Under the pieces are notes generated by a model. That model was not told the DNA's origin and made no database searches. It worked only from the letters and a program-made list of their open reading frames with translations. A stretch of 64,000 nt of DNA. Origin: Silvania hatchlandensis (GTDB taxonomy: Bacteria; Pseudomonadota; Gammaproteobacteria; Enterobacterales; Enterobacteriaceae). The stretch is from contig NZ_JAMGZK010000037.1 in the NCBI RefSeq assembly GCF_025564065.1, positions 57,548 through 121,547 of the forward strand. The letters run 5' to 3'. Position 1 is the stretch's first letter; the number at the start of each line of letters is the position of its first letter. The translations under genes and the position numbers were made by a program. Below are positions 56,613 to 64,000 of this stretch, one piece after another.

Positions 56613-57825
56613 TCATCTTCTCCTCGATAAAATGCAAAACCTCAAGCAGCGTGGTCTCTGTACCAAAACCGCCCGCTTTGGTCATGACTGGCCCCTGCCA
56701 GCGACAACCCAAAAAACGACCGAACGGCACGCATTGCGCCACCTGTCCGCGTATTGCAAAACCTTGTGCGTTGAGCGCGCTGGCCACCGCCATCGCCACA
56801 TCACCCCCCGAGACATACAGCGCTGCCGGGGTGTTGGCCTCCAGCGCGGTGCGCGTCAGCGTGCCCAAAAACGCGCTGATGGTCTCCCCCAGCGCGGCCC
56901 GGCTTAACCCGCGCTGCTGGCACAGCTTTTCTATCTGATGACGAGCCTGCACATCGGCGCAGGTGTGCACCAGGCAGTGATGGCCTGCCGCTAACGCCGT
57001 GCTTATTTGCTGCAGATACCCCGCCATGTTGTTGCGAAAGACATCATCGATATCTATTAATACCCTGCTGACGTTTGCCACCTCGCCTGCTCGCTGGATC
57101 TGCTGTTGGGCGATTTCACTCATCGAGCCGATCACCGCCAGCAGCTGGCGCGGGCGGGCCAGACGGCGGGCCAGGGCATCGCACAGCCCTGCCGAACCCA
57201 CCAGCAGCGGACGCTCATCGCAGCCACAGGCCGCCACAATAATCTGGTCCAGATCGTCGTCACTCTGGGCATCCACAATCAGCAGTGGGGCGTCGCCCTG
57301 CAGCGCGTCCGCAAGCCTGTCGGGGGTGATGACCCGGCTTTGCAGCGCGGTTTGCTCTGCCAGCACCTTTGCTACCTGCGCGTGGCGCACCGGGGTCTTC
57401 GGGTCGCTGGCAAATTCGGTTTCCGTAACCGGCACGCCGGACACCCGGCAGATGCCGCCCTGGGTGGTGCGCCCGGCCGCCGGGAACGCCGGGGCGATAA
57501 TCGCCTGACGCTTGCCGCTGAGCGTAAGCAGCGCCTCAACCTCGGCCCCCGGATTGCCGCGCAGGGTGGAGTCGATTTTCTTCACCAGCCATGTTGCGGC
57601 GGTAACATCCGCAGCGTAGTGCGCCAGTTTTTCAGCAGCCTCTGATGCCACCATCGCCCGACTGTCGCTATTAATAACCAGGGCATCGGTGTCGCCGGTA
57701 AAGGGAGTCTGAAACGCCACGCTGACTTTTTTACCGCGTACCGCCAGGCTGACGCCCGCATCGTTGGCCCCGGTAAAGTCATCGGCTATCACCACCACTT
57801 CTCTGTTCAGGTTGTTCTCTTTCAT
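56605..57825 (-). CDS. DUF1537 four-carbon acid-sugar kinase
   Basis: ATG at 57825 with GGAG upstream gives 406 residues; a GTG 6 bases earlier is possible. N-terminal substrate motif VVIADDFTGANDAGVSLA (DDxTGxxD), VKKIDSTLRGNPGAEVEAL, and the C-terminal ATP-binding LYVSGGDVAMAVASAL. The family phosphorylates D-threonate, D-erythronate or related acids at C4 (DtnK, OtnK). The pair kinase + PdxA2 matches the D-threonate/D-erythronate route of Salmonella STM0162-STM0163. First gene of the minus-strand arm. Confidence 0.9.
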   Translation of the reverse strand: MKENNLNREVVVIADDFTGANDAGVSLAVRGKKVSVAFQTPFTGDTDALVINSDSRAMVASEAAEKLAHYAADVTAATWLVKKIDSTLRGNPGAEVEALLTLSGKRQAIIAPAFPAAGRTTQGGICRVSGVPVTETEFASDPKTPVRHAQVAKVLAEQTALQSRVITPDRLADALQGDAPLLIVDAQSDDDLDQIIVAACGCDERPLLVGSAGLCDALARRLARPRQLLAVIGSMSEIAQQQIQRAGEVANVSRVLIDIDDVFRNNMAGYLQQISTALAAGHHCLVHTCADVQARHQIEKLCQQRGLSRAALGETISAFLGTLTRTALEANTPAALYVSGGDVAMAVASALNAQGFAIRGQVAQCVPFGRFLGCRWQGPVMTKAGGFGTETTLLEVLHFIEEKMSD

Positions 57826-57863
57826 CCCCACTCCGGGTTCTCATTTCCTGTTAATGATTATAT

Positions 57864-57877
57864 TCAATCATGATTGA
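57864..57877. promoter_or_regulatory. Palindromic operator candidate in the divergent acid-sugar promoter
   Basis: TCAATCATGATTGA is a perfect 14-bp palindrome 39 bp upstream of the kinase start. Its arms CAATCA/TGATTG recur at 57942-57976. Confidence 0.6.
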
Positions 57878-57882
57878 TTATA

Positions 57883-57898
57883 TGTGAGCAAGATCAAG
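57883..57898. promoter_or_regulatory. Partial CRP-type site
   Basis: TGTGAGCAAGATCAAG has a perfect left half (TGTGA) and TCAAG in place of TCACA, 6 bases apart. It lies between the two operator candidates, where CRP could serve both arms. Confidence 0.4.
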
Positions 57899-57941
57899 TT
57901 ATTCAGTTTGCGAATAAATTATAAATTTAGCCACACGATGA

Positions 57942-57976
57942 CTGTGATTGCCTGCTTTGAGCGAAATCAATCACAG
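57942..57976. promoter_or_regulatory. Inverted-repeat operator candidate before the alcohol dehydrogenase gene
   Basis: CTGTGATTG (57942-57950) and CAATCACAG (57968-57976) are perfect inverted repeats 17 bases apart, ending 21 bp before the GTG start. They carry the same hexamers as the palindrome at 57864. Confidence 0.55.
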
Positions 57977-57997
57977 ACACAGCAACAGGAGAACAAT

Positions 57998-59143
57998 GTG
58001 TTAACCATTAACAGTACGATTATCAGCGGCGCGGGGGCTATCCCGGCCCTCGCACCACTGTTGGCAGGCAAGTCGCGCCTTTTACTGGTCACCGACGGCA
58101 ATATCGCCCGTCTGGACGCCGCCCGCGCCATCCGCACCCTGCTGGAAGCCGACAACCGCCGCGTCAGCATCATTGACCGCGTACCGCCGGAGCCTACCAG
58201 CCATGACGTGCGTACCCTGCTGGCAGAGATGCACGACAGCGACTTTGATCTGGTGGTCGGCGTCGGCGGCGGCAGTGTACTGGATGTGGCGAAGCTGCTC
58301 TCCGTACTGTGCCACCCGGCCTCGCCGGGTTTAGACGCCCTGCTGGCGGGTGAAAAACCGACTGAACGGCTGGCGTCGCTGTTAATTCCGGCCAGCGCCG
58401 GGACCGGGTCCGAGGCCACGCCAAATGCAATCCTTGCCATTCCTGAGCAGAGCACCAAAATCGGCATTATCTCCCCGGTATTGCTGCCGGATTACGTCGC
58501 GCTACTGCCGGAGCTGACCACCAGCATGCCGCCGCACATCGCCTCTTCAACCGGGATCGATGCCCTCTGTCATCTGATCGAGTGCTACACCGCCACCGTG
58601 GCGAATCCGGTGAGCGATAACGCAGCGCTGATTGGCCTGCGCAAGCTGCTGAACAACATCGAAACCGCCTGCGCCGAACCGCACAACCTGGCGGCGAAGC
58701 TCGAAATGCTGTGGGCCTCTTACTACGGCGGCGTGGCCATTGCCCACGCGGGGACCCATCTGGTGCATGCCCTGTCGTATCCGCTGGGCGGCAAATATCA
58801 CCTGCCGCACGGCGTGGCGAACGCCATTCTGCTGGCCCCCTGCATGCGCGTGGTGCGCCCGGATGCCGTCGAAAAATTTGCCCGGGTGTGGGATTTGGTG
58901 CCGGGTGCGGATACCTCCCTGTCGGAGGAAGAGAAATCCCACGCGCTGGTGGCGTACTTTGCCGCCCTGGTGCGCCGCCTCAACTTACCGGACAACCTTG
59001 AAGCGCTGGGCGTACCGCGGGATGACATTGCATCTCTTGCCGACGCGGCGCTGAACGTCAAACGCCTGATGAACAATGCCCCGCGTCAGGTCAGCCATGC
59101 TGAGGTACAGGGTATTTACCAGACCCTGTTCCCCGAAATTTAA
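57998..59143 (+). CDS. Iron-containing (type III) alcohol dehydrogenase
   Basis: GTG at 57998 with AGGAG 6 bases upstream gives 381 residues, the normal family length; a longer frame from 57884 would run through the operators. NAD loop GVGGGSVLDVAKLLSV, ASAGTGSEATPNAI, and metal ligands in GIDALCHLIECY, GTHLVHALSYPLGG and HLPHGVANA (Asp and three His). It reduces an aldehyde to an alcohol or the reverse. First gene of the plus-strand arm, 17 bp before the DapA-like gene, so it may handle the aldehyde that the aldolase releases, or oxidise the imported polyol/acid. Confidence 0.9.
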   Translation: MLTINSTIISGAGAIPALAPLLAGKSRLLLVTDGNIARLDAARAIRTLLEADNRRVSIIDRVPPEPTSHDVRTLLAEMHDSDFDLVVGVGGGSVLDVAKLLSVLCHPASPGLDALLAGEKPTERLASLLIPASAGTGSEATPNAILAIPEQSTKIGIISPVLLPDYVALLPELTTSMPPHIASSTGIDALCHLIECYTATVANPVSDNAALIGLRKLLNNIETACAEPHNLAAKLEMLWASYYGGVAIAHAGTHLVHALSYPLGGKYHLPHGVANAILLAPCMRVVRPDAVEKFARVWDLVPGADTSLSEEEKSHALVAYFAALVRRLNLPDNLEALGVPRDDIASLADAALNVKRLMNNAPRQVSHAEVQGIYQTLFPEI

Positions 59144-59160
59144 CATCGAAGGAGTGAGAC

Positions 59161-60045
59161 ATGCGTAACAAGATTGAAGGCGTGCTGACGGCGATCGTCA
59201 CCCCCTTTACTGAGGATGGCGGTCTGCATCTGCCGGGCCTGAAGCGCCAGATCCAACGCCAACTGGCGGCGGGGAACGGTATTTTTTGCGGCGGCACCAA
59301 CGGCGAGTTTTTTGTGCTGAACGAAGAGGAAAAAGTGGCCGTTACCCGCACCTGCGTGGAAGAGGTTGCCGGACGTGCGCCGGTGGTGGCGCATATCGGA
59401 GAGATCTCCACCCGGGCCACTATCCGTCTGGGTAAACAGGTTGAGACGCTGGGCGTCGATGCGGTATCGGTGATCACCCCGTGGTTTGTGCCGTTGAGCC
59501 AGTCGGAATTGATCACCCACTACACCGCCATCGCCGATGCCCTGACGGTGCCAGTCTTCCTGTACAACATCCCGGCGCGCACCGGCAATACCATCGAGCC
59601 GCAGACCGCACGCGTGCTGGCCGCGCACCCGAACATTGTCGGCATCAAAGACAGCGCGGGCAGCTATGAAAGCCTGAGCGGGTTCCTGAAAGCGGCGCAG
59701 GGTATCGACGGTTTTGAGGTGCTGAACGGCCCGGACTCGCTGATCCATCGGGGCTTTGTCGAGGGCTGTTCAGCCTGTATTTCAGGGCTGGCCAACGTTG
59801 CCCCGGAGGCAATCAATGCCATCTGGACGCGCTTCCAGGCGGGGGATATCGAGGGTTCACGCCAGGCGCAGGAGAGCGTCACTGACCTGCGAACAAACTT
59901 ATATAAAATTGCCTTCTCCCCGGCCGCCGTGAAAAAGGCGCTCCAGGTAATGGGCGAAGAGGTGGGTGAAAGCCGCTATGCGGTGGCTTTCGATGTGCAA
60001 CAGCCAGAACAGATCCGCCAGATAGTGACGAAGTCACTGCAGTAA
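59161..60045 (+). CDS. DapA/NanA-family aldolase or dehydratase
   Basis: A 294-residue protein with AAGGAG before the ATG. The TIM-barrel Schiff-base Lys is in VGIKDSAGS (Lys 163) and the proton-shuttle Tyr in FLYNIPARTGN (Tyr 135). The substrate loop CGGTNGEFF replaces the GTTGE of dihydrodipicolinate synthase, arguing for a different 2-oxo acid. Family members cleave N-acetylneuraminate, 2-keto-3-deoxy sugar acids or remove water from them. Here it should yield pyruvate and an aldehyde, or a dehydrated oxo acid, from the sugar brought in by the SSS symporter. Confidence 0.9.
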   Translation: MRNKIEGVLTAIVTPFTEDGGLHLPGLKRQIQRQLAAGNGIFCGGTNGEFFVLNEEEKVAVTRTCVEEVAGRAPVVAHIGEISTRATIRLGKQVETLGVDAVSVITPWFVPLSQSELITHYTAIADALTVPVFLYNIPARTGNTIEPQTARVLAAHPNIVGIKDSAGSYESLSGFLKAAQGIDGFEVLNGPDSLIHRGFVEGCSACISGLANVAPEAINAIWTRFQAGDIEGSRQAQESVTDLRTNLYKIAFSPAAVKKALQVMGEEVGESRYAVAFDVQQPEQIRQIVTKSLQ

Positions 60046-60074
60046 ACGGCGCTTGATTTCGTCCATAAGAGTTC

Positions 60075-60091
60075 GGGTGCCTCAGGCGCCC
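60075..60091 (+). other. Intercistronic hairpin
   Basis: GGGTGCC-TCA-GGCGCCC is a 7-bp stem with one wobble in the 75-bp gap between the aldolase and symporter genes. No T run follows; it may tune mRNA decay or expression of the symporter. Confidence 0.45.
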
Positions 60092-60120
60092 AGGATTCAT
60101 ACGCCCTGAGAGAGGCAAAG

Positions 60121-61533
60121 ATGAACAACTTTACCGCTGAAGATACCCTCATCATCGTAGGCATTGTGATTGTCTACATCCTGTTTACCACCTGGCTGAC
60201 CTTCCGGTTGCGCAGTAAAAACTCCGGCGACTTTATGGAGGGCTCCCGGGCGATGCCGGCGTTTATCGTCGGGATCCTGCTGATGTCCGAATACATCGGC
60301 GCCAAATCCACCATCGGCACCGCCCAGGCCGCTTTCGAAGATGGCTTTGCGGCATCGTGGTCGGTGATCGGCGCAGCCATTGGCTTCCCGCTGTTCGGCC
60401 TGCTGCTGGTGAAACGCATCTACAGCACCGGAAAAATCACCATCTCCGGGGCGATTGCCGAGAAGTACGGCACCAGCACCAAAAACATCATCTCGATCAT
60501 CATGATTTACGCCCTGCTGCTGGTGAACGTCGGTAACTATGTGTCAGGCGCGGCGGCGATCTCTACCGTGCTGAAGGTTAACTTGCCGGTGGCGGCGTTT
60601 ATCACCGCCATTGTCAGTACCTTCTACTTCGCCTTTGGCGGCATGAAAGGGGTGGCCTGGGTGACGCTGCTGCACAGCGCCCTGAAGTACTTCGGTATTC
60701 TGGTGATCATGGGCTTCGCCCTGTCGAAAACCGGCGGCTTTGCCCCGATGATTGAGCAGATGCCGTCGTACTACTGGACCTGGGATGGCAATATCGGTGC
60801 CACCACCATCGTTGCCTGGTTGATCGGCACCATTGGCTCCATCTTCTGTACCCAGTTTGTGATTCAGGCTATCTCCTCGACCAAGGACGTGAAGTCAGCC
60901 AAACGTTCGACCTGGGTGGCGTTCTTCTTCTGTCTGCCGATTGCGCTGGCGATTGCGGTGATTGGCGTGGCGGCGAAGTATCTGCACCCGGAGATCGACA
61001 GCCTGTATGCGATGCCGATCTTCCTGCAGGACATGAACCCGTGGCTAGCCGGTTTAGTGACAACGTCACTTGTAGCCTCCATTTTTGTGAGCGTCAGTAC
61101 CGTGGCGCTGGCCATCGCCTCGCTGGTGGTGAAAGATTTCTACGTCCCGTACCGCAACCCGACCCCGGAGCAGGAGTTTAAAGCCACCCGCTGGATCTCA
61201 CTGCTGATTGGCTTCCTGCCGCTGATTTTCGTACTGCTGGTGCCAGAGGTACTGAAACTGTCGTTCTTCACCCGCGCCATTCGTCTGTCGATTACGGTGG
61301 TGGCGGTGATTGCCTTCTACGCCCCGTTCTTCAAGAGCACCCGCGGTGCGAATGCCGGTCTGATTGGCGCCTGCGTCGTGACCTCGGTCTGGTATCTGCT
61401 GGGCGATCCGTTTGGCATTAACAATATGTATATCGCGCTGATCACCCCTGCGGTGATTATGGTCCTCGACCGTCTGATCCCGAATAAAGCGGATCGCACA
61501 GCGCCTGCCCCTGTTCAACATAATGGAGTCTGA
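60121..61533 (+). CDS. SSS-family sodium:solute symporter
   Basis: A 470-residue protein with about thirteen membrane segments and GAGAGAGG before the ATG. Family pattern: GDFMEGSRAMPAFIVGILLM, SEYIGAKSTIGTAQAAFEDG and the Na+-site region of helix 8 (LVTTSLVASIFVSVSTVALA). SSS members import sialic acid, proline, pantothenate, sugars and acids with sodium. It lies among genes for an acidic sugar, so that class of substrate is likely. One base separates its stop from the next start. Confidence 0.9.
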   Translation: MNNFTAEDTLIIVGIVIVYILFTTWLTFRLRSKNSGDFMEGSRAMPAFIVGILLMSEYIGAKSTIGTAQAAFEDGFAASWSVIGAAIGFPLFGLLLVKRIYSTGKITISGAIAEKYGTSTKNIISIIMIYALLLVNVGNYVSGAAAISTVLKVNLPVAAFITAIVSTFYFAFGGMKGVAWVTLLHSALKYFGILVIMGFALSKTGGFAPMIEQMPSYYWTWDGNIGATTIVAWLIGTIGSIFCTQFVIQAISSTKDVKSAKRSTWVAFFFCLPIALAIAVIGVAAKYLHPEIDSLYAMPIFLQDMNPWLAGLVTTSLVASIFVSVSTVALAIASLVVKDFYVPYRNPTPEQEFKATRWISLLIGFLPLIFVLLVPEVLKLSFFTRAIRLSITVVAVIAFYAPFFKSTRGANAGLIGACVVTSVWYLLGDPFGINNMYIALITPAVIMVLDRLIPNKADRTAPAPVQHNGV

Positions 61534-61534
61534 T

Positions 61535-62704
61535 ATGTCTGTAACCGTAACCCGTGACGGGATTGTTCGCCCGCAGCCGCAGGATGCCCGCGTGGAAACG
61601 GCGATGCTGCCCTCCTCCTGTCCGCAGAATCACGCTGCGAACCTGCTCCCGCTGCCGGATGGCGCCCTGATGTGCGTCTGGTTTGGCGGCACTCAGGAAG
61701 GGATTGCCGATATCTCTGTATGGGGCTCACGCCTGGCCCCTGGCAGCCACCAGTGGAGTGAAGCGGTTAAGCTGTCGGACGACGCCAGCCGCTCTGAGCA
61801 GAACCCGGTGCTGTTCCTCGCCCCGGATAACGTGCTGTGGCTGCTGTGGACCGCCCAGCTCTCCGGCAACCAGGATACTGCTATCGTGCGCTACCGTAAG
61901 TCTGCGGATCTGGGGCAAACCTGGGGCGAGATCGCCACCCTGCTGGATAAACCCGGTACCTTTATTCGCCAGCCGATAGTGGTGCTGGATAACGGTAACT
62001 GGCTGCTGCCGGTGTTCTATTGCCGCACCCAGCCGGGTGAAAAATGGGTAGGAAACGACGATATCAGCGCAGTCAAAATCTCTGAAGATCAGGGCCAAAG
62101 CTGGCGCGACGTCGAGGTGCCGGAGAGCCTGGGCTGCGTGCACATGAACATCACCGCCCTGAATAACGGCCAGCTGGTGGCGCTGTATCGCAGCCGCTGG
62201 GCGGACAATATCTATATCAGCCAGTCGCTGGACAACGGCGAAAGCTGGTCGGTACCGGAGCCGACGGCACTGCCGAACAACAATTCGTCGATTCAGGTCA
62301 CCACGCTCGCCAGCGGTGAACTGGCGCTGGTGTTTAACCACATGAGTGCAGCGGGAGCACTCGAGCGCCGCGCCTCGCTGTATGACGAGATCGACGACGG
62401 GGATGGTCGCAAAGAGCCCGAGCCAGGCAACGGGCGAGCTGCATTCTGGGGCGCGCCCCGCGCGCCGATGACGGTGGCGATCTCCGCCGATGGCGGCAAA
62501 AGCTGGCAATGGCAGCGCAATCTTGACGAGGGCGACGGCTACTGCATGACCAACAATTCGCTGGAAAAACTCAACCGCGAGTTCTCCTACCCGAGCATCA
62601 AACAGGGTGCCGACGGGTCGCTGCATATCGCCTATACGTACTTCCGTCAGGCAATCAAGTACGTGCGCGTGTCGCCGGAGTGGGTGAAGGAGGCGCAACG
62701 GTGA
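61535..62704 (+). CDS. Cytoplasmic sialidase-fold (BNR_2) protein without the canonical sialidase Arg motif
   Basis: ATG 61535 with GGAG 6 bases upstream; 389 residues and no signal peptide. Four Asp boxes are present: KSADLGQTW (about residue 121), ISEDQGQSW (181), QSLDNGESW (229) and ISADGGKSW (315), so the fold is a six-bladed sialidase propeller. The N-terminal FRIP motif with the first catalytic Arg is absent; the region reads PQNHAANLLPLPDG and WFGGTQEGIADISVW instead, as in BNR_2 proteins of unknown activity. It probably acts on an imported sugar in the cytoplasm as a glycosidase, lyase or isomerase. Operonic with symporter and aldolase. Confidence 0.85.
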   Translation: MSVTVTRDGIVRPQPQDARVETAMLPSSCPQNHAANLLPLPDGALMCVWFGGTQEGIADISVWGSRLAPGSHQWSEAVKLSDDASRSEQNPVLFLAPDNVLWLLWTAQLSGNQDTAIVRYRKSADLGQTWGEIATLLDKPGTFIRQPIVVLDNGNWLLPVFYCRTQPGEKWVGNDDISAVKISEDQGQSWRDVEVPESLGCVHMNITALNNGQLVALYRSRWADNIYISQSLDNGESWSVPEPTALPNNNSSIQVTTLASGELALVFNHMSAAGALERRASLYDEIDDGDGRKEPEPGNGRAAFWGAPRAPMTVAISADGGKSWQWQRNLDEGDGYCMTNNSLEKLNREFSYPSIKQGADGSLHIAYTYFRQAIKYVRVSPEWVKEAQR

Positions 62705-63171
62705 TTATCGGTCATCTTAATGCCCTGTCGCTGGCAGGGTTACCCCCGGGGCTACGTCAGATCCTCGATCGCGCCGACTGCTCACTGGCGGCGCTGACCG
62801 CCCGGGATGACGGACGCTGGCAGCCGCAAGGCTGCCCGTGGTTCTGCCATATCGGCCCGGCGCAAACTCAGCCACTGGCGCAGCGCCATACGGAATATCA
62901 TCACCAGTGGGCTGATATTCAGGTGGTGCTGTCGGGTGTGGAAATCATCAACGCCGGGATGCAGTCGCTGGCGCAGGTGGGCGATGAGGAGCGGAAACCC
63001 GATCTCTACATTGCGCCTGATGCGGTGCATCCGGTGAGCATCAGCCTGGGCTACGGGGATTTTGCCGTGTTCCTTCCTGGCGAGCCGCATCAGGCGCTGT
63101 GCGCGATTAATGAACCGATGACGGTGCGTAAGGCAGTGTTTAAGGTACCGCGCGCCCTGCTGGAGGAGTGA
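62701..63171 (+). CDS. YhcH/YjgK/YiaL-family protein
   Basis: GTG at 62701 overlaps the sialidase-like stop (GTGA) and has GGAGG 8 bases upstream; 156 residues starting with the family's IIGHLNALSLAGLP. The cupin-like core has RHTEYHHQWADIQVVLSG and FAVFLPGEPHQALCA, with conserved His residues for a metal. Relatives include EbgC, TabA and YhcH of the E. coli sialic-acid operon; they are thought to act as sugar mutarotases, epimerases or isomerases. It may open or epimerise the sugar for the aldolase. Confidence 0.88.
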   Translation: MIIGHLNALSLAGLPPGLRQILDRADCSLAALTARDDGRWQPQGCPWFCHIGPAQTQPLAQRHTEYHHQWADIQVVLSGVEIINAGMQSLAQVGDEERKPDLYIAPDAVHPVSISLGYGDFAVFLPGEPHQALCAINEPMTVRKAVFKVPRALLEE

Positions 63172-63172
63172 T

Positions 63173-63850
63173 ATGCGCCATGCAATTGTAACCGGCGCCA
63201 GCTCGGGGATTGGCGAAGCTATCGTCAACCGCCTGCTCGCCGAAGGCTGGCAGGTAACGGGCTTAAGCCGCCGCGGCGTGGACTGCGCCCACCCGAACTT
63301 TACCAGCCTGCGCGTAGATTTGAGTGACAGTGTCACGTTTACTGCAGCGCTCGCCACCCTCCCGGTGCCGCAGGCGATTGTGCACGCCGCTGGAATGATG
63401 GCCGCTGCCCCGCTCGGCGAGCTGGATCCGACCGTCAGCGCCCGCCTGTGGGGGCTGCACATTCATGCCGCCGAGCTGCTGTTTAACCATTTTGCGCCAC
63501 GGATGAGCGCCGGTGGCCGGCTGGTTGCCATCGGGAGCCGTACCTCACAGGGGGCTGCAGGGCGTTCGCAGTATGTGGCGACCAAAGCGGCGCTGGTGGG
63601 GATGGTGCGCAGCTGGGCGGCAGAGCTGGCTCCGCGCGGGATCACCGCCAACGTGGTGGCGCCGGGCGCAACGCAAACCCCGATGCTGAGTGCCCCCGGT
63701 CGGGAGACCTCGCCGCCGAAAGTGCCGCCGATGGGGAGGCTAATCGCCCCTGAGGAGGTGGCGGCGATGGTCAACTACCTGCTGGGTGCTGAGGCCGCGC
63801 CGATCACCGGGCAGGAGCTTGTGCTGTGCGGCGGGGCGTCGTTGGGGTGA
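63173..63850 (+). CDS. Short-chain dehydrogenase/reductase
   Basis: A 225-residue classical SDR, 1 bp after the previous gene. NAD(P) loop: VTGASSGIGEAIV; active site: the Ser in AIGSRTSQG and YVATK (Tyr-x-x-x-Lys), then PRGITANVVAPGATQTPML. Arg residues after the second strand (SRRG) hint at NADP preference. The YhcH and SDR genes close the plus-strand operon, so it probably oxidises or reduces a sugar hydroxyl or keto group in this pathway. Confidence 0.88.
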   Translation: MRHAIVTGASSGIGEAIVNRLLAEGWQVTGLSRRGVDCAHPNFTSLRVDLSDSVTFTAALATLPVPQAIVHAAGMMAAAPLGELDPTVSARLWGLHIHAAELLFNHFAPRMSAGGRLVAIGSRTSQGAAGRSQYVATKAALVGMVRSWAAELAPRGITANVVAPGATQTPMLSAPGRETSPPKVPPMGRLIAPEEVAAMVNYLLGAEAAPITGQELVLCGGASLG

Positions 63851-63865
63851 TTTGTGCGGCCTGTT

Positions 63866-63889
63866 GCCCTCACCCCAACCCTCTCCCAC
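63866..63889. repeat. Left part of a common intergenic repeat, interrupted
   Basis: Contains CCCTCACCCCAACCCTCTCC, the first arm of an intergenic hairpin repeat widespread in Enterobacter and Klebsiella, usually followed by an AGGGAGAGGG arm. The second arm is missing because an insertion sequence begins at 63890. Confidence 0.6.
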
Positions 63890-64000
63890 TGTACAGTCCG
63901 GGGACATAGTGAACACTTGTTCGGGGACATGGTAGACACTTACAACTAAGGCATAAGAACCCGTTTATGGAGCCACTTATGCCCTGGGATGCGAGAGATA
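63890..64000 (+). mobile_element. Left end of an IS481-type insertion sequence, cut by the window
   Basis: Starts TGTACAGTCCGGGGACATAG. Two direct copies of the motif CGGGGACATrGTrrACACTT (63899-63918 and 63922-63941), as at the ends of IS481-family elements with repeated transposase binding sites. The frame that follows begins the transposase. The right end lies outside the window. Confidence 0.72.
63967..64000 (+). CDS. IS481-family transposase, 5' fragment
   Basis: Only the first dozen codons are visible: MEPLMPWDARE. The second in-frame ATG at 63979 (MPWDARE) is an alternative start and matches the usual beginning of these transposases. There is no strong ribosome site for either. The remainder, including the HTH and DDE core, lies beyond the window, so intactness is unknown. 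Confidence 0.65.
   Translation, partial: MEPLMPWDARD

Noticed and set aside
57884..57997. N-terminal extension of the iron-type alcohol dehydrogenase from ATG 57884
   Set aside because: It would run through the operator palindromes and give an oversized protein. GTG 57998 with AGGAG gives the normal length.
61535..63171. Assignment of the locus as a standard nan sialic acid operon
   Set aside because: There is no NanE or NanK homologue, the sialidase-fold protein lacks the FRIP Arg motif, and a DUF1537/PdxA2 pair is present instead, so a plain sialic acid pathway is not supported.

Overview
The window is enterobacterial chromosome, most like the Enterobacter/Lelliottia/Leclercia group. It carries pgaABCD, a chromosomal scrKYABR sucrose regulon, and a stretch matching the E. 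coli order tam - yneE - uxaB - dgcF - glsB - sad - yneJ. Genes are densely packed, GC-rich and have strong Shine-Dalgarno sites. I saw no tRNA, rRNA or CRISPR array. The genus is inferred from gene content only.

Left third (1-15.8 kb). A HipA-type kinase cut by the window edge meets a LysR regulator. That regulator is divergent from a small operon: a class I amidotransferase-like gamma-glutamyl hydrolase, a DUF2817 M14-like peptidase and an MFS transporter. After a long AT-rich leader come pgaABCD, for making and exporting poly-beta-1,6-N-acetylglucosamine (PNAG), the biofilm polysaccharide. A membrane protein of unknown function, an antitoxin remnant and a CSS-EAL c-di-GMP phosphodiesterase follow.

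Middle (15.8-39.7 kb). The scr regulon covers the outer-membrane porin ScrY, PTS transporter ScrA, sucrose-6-phosphate hydrolase ScrB, fructokinase ScrK and repressor ScrR, with three ScrR-like palindromes. Next is a LacI-type regulator divergent from four consecutive Gfo/Idh/MocA oxidoreductases and a GPH-family sugar symporter, probably an undescribed sugar or glycoside pathway. Then come a nitroreductase, a FUSC-type membrane protein, a LysR gene with two DUF606 transporters, a Fur-box operon (beta-propeller protein, TonB-dependent receptor, unknown 197-residue protein), a small lipoprotein and a hipBA-like pair.

Right third (39.7-64 kb). The tam-to-yneJ backbone is interrupted by acetyltransferases, a run of three diguanylate cyclases and a chemoreceptor. 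The last 10 kb is a divergent catabolic locus. One arm encodes a DUF1537 acid-sugar kinase, a PdxA2-type dehydrogenase and a DeoR regulator. The other encodes an iron-type alcohol dehydrogenase, a DapA-family aldolase/dehydratase, an SSS symporter, a sialidase-fold protein lacking the usual sialidase Arg motif, a YhcH-family protein and an SDR. A lactate-dehydrogenase-like gene with an altered specificity residue lies alongside. This is the best candidate for an undescribed system: import and breakdown of an acidic sugar to pyruvate plus a reduced aldehyde, with a tetronate branch. The window ends in the left part of an IS481-type element inserted in a repeated intergenic motif.
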